A stretch of 33,182 nucleotides of DNA, from positions 1 through 33,182 of the forward strand of contig CAMAYC010000048.1 of assembly GCA_945862125.1 (NCBI GenBank), in the 5' to 3' direction. The DNA is from Reyranella massiliensis 521. Its GTDB lineage: Bacteria > Pseudomonadota > Alphaproteobacteria > Reyranellales > Reyranellaceae. The notes beneath the pieces were generated by a model. The model saw only the letters and a program-made list of their open reading frames with translations, did no database searches and had not been told where the DNA came from. Shown here in pieces: positions 31,986 through 33,182 of this stretch (its first letter is position 1; each line of letters begins with the position of its first letter). The position numbers and the translations under genes are program-made.

Positions 31986-33182
31986 TCATCGGCCGACTGC
32001 GGCGGCTCCGCAAGCCCCGATCGCCTCCCCGATTGCCTGGGCGAGCTCCTCGTCGACGGCATTGCGGCGCGTCGTCCAGAGGCCGCGGGCCAGAGCGTCT
32101 CTGAGACGCTCGGCGATGGCCCGGACTGCGGCCGGATTCCTCTCACGCATCGCTGCCAGGGCGGCGCCGTCGGCGATCAGCGCGTCGTGCGTCGCCTCGA
32201 ACAGGTGATTGGGCACGACCCGGGCGGTCGCGGCGAAGGCATAGAGCGCATCGACGGTCTGGGCGATTTCCGCGACGCCGCGCTGGCCGTGCTCGAGCAT
32301 GCCCGCGATCCAGCGCGGGTTGGTCAGCCGGCCACGCACGACACGCGCAACTTCCTCGGCAACGCGGCGCGCCTTGGGCGCCGCGGGCTGGCTCGTGTCG
32401 AGATGATAGAGCTCCGGATCGTTGCCGAGGAGCGCTGCCGCCGCGGCAAAGCCTCCGGCAAAGTCGGCGACGCCGTCACCGTCCAGCAGATCGCGCTCAC
32501 GATCGTCCTGGGGATGGACGAGGACATTCGCCACCGACACGCGGTCGCGAAACCCACCATCCGCGGCCTGAGACTGCTCGGTGCTGCCATAGGCGTGGGT
32601 CGCCGAGGCCAGATAAGCCTCGCCCAGTTCCGCGCGGGTCGTCCAGGCACCGTCGAGCGCAAGATCGGCCGCGCGGGCACCGTAGCTGCCCGGGGCACCG
32701 CCGAAGATGCGCGCGAGACCGGCGCCGCGCCGGCCTGCTTCCGCCAGCGGGTTGTCGCCGGCCTCCTCGTCGAGCGCCGCGACACGCCGGACCGCGACGT
32801 CGAACAGGGCAATCTGCGTCTCGAAGATGTCGCGGAACAGGCCGGAGATCCGGAGCGTCACATCGATGCGCGGCCGGTCGAGCACGGCCAGCGGCAGGAT
32901 TTCGATGCCGGTGACGCGGCTCGACGCCTTGTCCCAGGTCGGGCGCACGCCGAGATAGGCCAGCGCCTGGGCGAGGTCGTCGCCACCGGTGCGAAGCGAT
33001 GCCGAGGCCCAGAGATCGATGACCAAGGCGCGCGGATACTCGCCGTGATCCTGCAGGTATCGGCGCACCACCTCGTCGGCCGCGCGCGCACCGATGACCG
33101 AAGCGGTGCGCGTCGGAATGGCGCGCGGATCGATCGAGGTGAGATTCCGACCGGTCGGCAGGACGTCGGCGCGGCCGCGCGT
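31986..33182 (-). CDS. cobN: Cobaltochelatase subunit CobN, C-terminal part
   Basis: The last 398 residues of CobN, the large subunit of the ATP-dependent CobNST cobaltochelatase that puts cobalt into hydrogenobyrinate a,c-diamide. The full protein is usually about 1,200-1,300 residues; the rest lies beyond the window. Near the edge, DVLPTGRNLTSIDPRAIPTR is a family hallmark, followed by LVIDLWASASLRTGG and GVRPTWD. The C-terminal part has WIAGMLEHGQRGVAEIAQTV. An internal ATG at 33071 is not the start. Magnesium chelatase H is related, but the cob neighbours settle the name. CobS and CobT are not in the window. Confidence 0.95.
   Translation of the reverse strand, partial: TRGRADVLPTGRNLTSIDPRAIPTRTASVIGARAADEVVRRYLQDHGEYPRALVIDLWASASLRTGGDDLAQALAYLGVRPTWDKASSRVTGIEILPLAVLDRPRIDVTLRISGLFRDIFETQIALFDVAVRRVAALDEEAGDNPLAEAGRRGAGLARIFGGAPGSYGARAADLALDGAWTTRAELGEAYLASATHAYGSTEQSQAADGGFRDRVSVANVLVHPQDDRERDLLDGDGVADFAGGFAAAAALLGNDPELYHLDTSQPAAPKARRVAEEVARVVRGRLTNPRWIAGMLEHGQRGVAEIAQTVDALYAFAATARVVPNHLFEATHDALIADGAALAAMRERNPAAVRAIAERLRDALARGLWTTRRNAVDEELAQAIGEAIGACGAAAVGR

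Noticed and set aside
32858..33091. Separate small gene at the right edge
   Set aside because: It is another frame of cobN, whose reading frame runs to the window end with clear family motifs.

Overview
The window is GC-rich, densely coding DNA from what looks like an aerobic alphaproteobacterium. The clues are the codon bias, the oxygen-dependent cob set (cobG, cobN, cobE, bluB), Coq7-type ubiquinone hydroxylation, and the mix of oxidoreductases and esterases. A Reyranella- or Rhodospirillales-like source is my guess from gene style only. No rRNA, tRNA, CRISPR array, phage gene, transposase or integration site was seen. No gap between genes exceeds about 171 bp, so there is no long unexplained stretch.

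Layout. 1-2737 (minus): gluQ, a Rieske-type ring-hydroxylating oxygenase, and an SDR-fold protein cut by the window edge, very tightly packed. 2783-11000 (plus): an AlkA-type DNA glycosylase, a phospholipase/carboxylesterase, a beta-lactamase-fold hydrolase, an MFS transporter, a carotenoid cleavage oxygenase, a glutathione transferase, a nitronate monooxygenase-type flavoprotein, a YqaA/DedA-like membrane protein and a GFA-family zinc protein. 10955-12048: dsbB and coq7 overlap by 4 bp; one accepts electrons into ubiquinone, the other helps make ubiquinone. A long double hairpin separates them from a convergent HNH endonuclease. 12847-17597: a second serine hydrolase, an MFS transporter, a hotdog-like protein and a polytopic GT-C-like membrane protein, in alternating orientation.

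17701-22755 holds a SelD fused to an N-terminal FAD/NAD(P) oxidoreductase, a 90-residue histone-tail-like basic protein with a candidate EcfG-type stress promoter, an OsmC-family protein, an RraA-like protein and a CinA-like protein whose C-terminal amidase motif is degenerate.

22745-33182 is a cobalamin (B12) locus of the aerobic pathway. On the minus strand, in order of transcription, it reads cobN (5' end outside), cobG, cobH, cobI, cobJ, then cobL, cobE, cobM, cobA, cobB, bluB. Most neighbours overlap by 4-8 bp in the ATGA/GTGA style. cobK alone lies on the plus strand between cobJ and cobL; its start codon is 14 bp from cobL's and its 3' end overlaps cobJ by 37 bp. Together these genes take uroporphyrinogen III to hydrogenobyrinate a,c-diamide and insert cobalt, and bluB supplies the lower ligand dimethylbenzimidazole. 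cobF, cobS/T, cobO, cobQ, cobC/D and cobU/V are not in the window.

I did not find a convincing wholly new system. The best leads are the embedded antisense cobK, the candidate stress-promoter/basic-protein unit, the oxidoreductase-SelD fusion, a REP-like double hairpin, and several enzymes that keep their fold but have lost a signature catalytic residue (SDR, CinA, OsmC).
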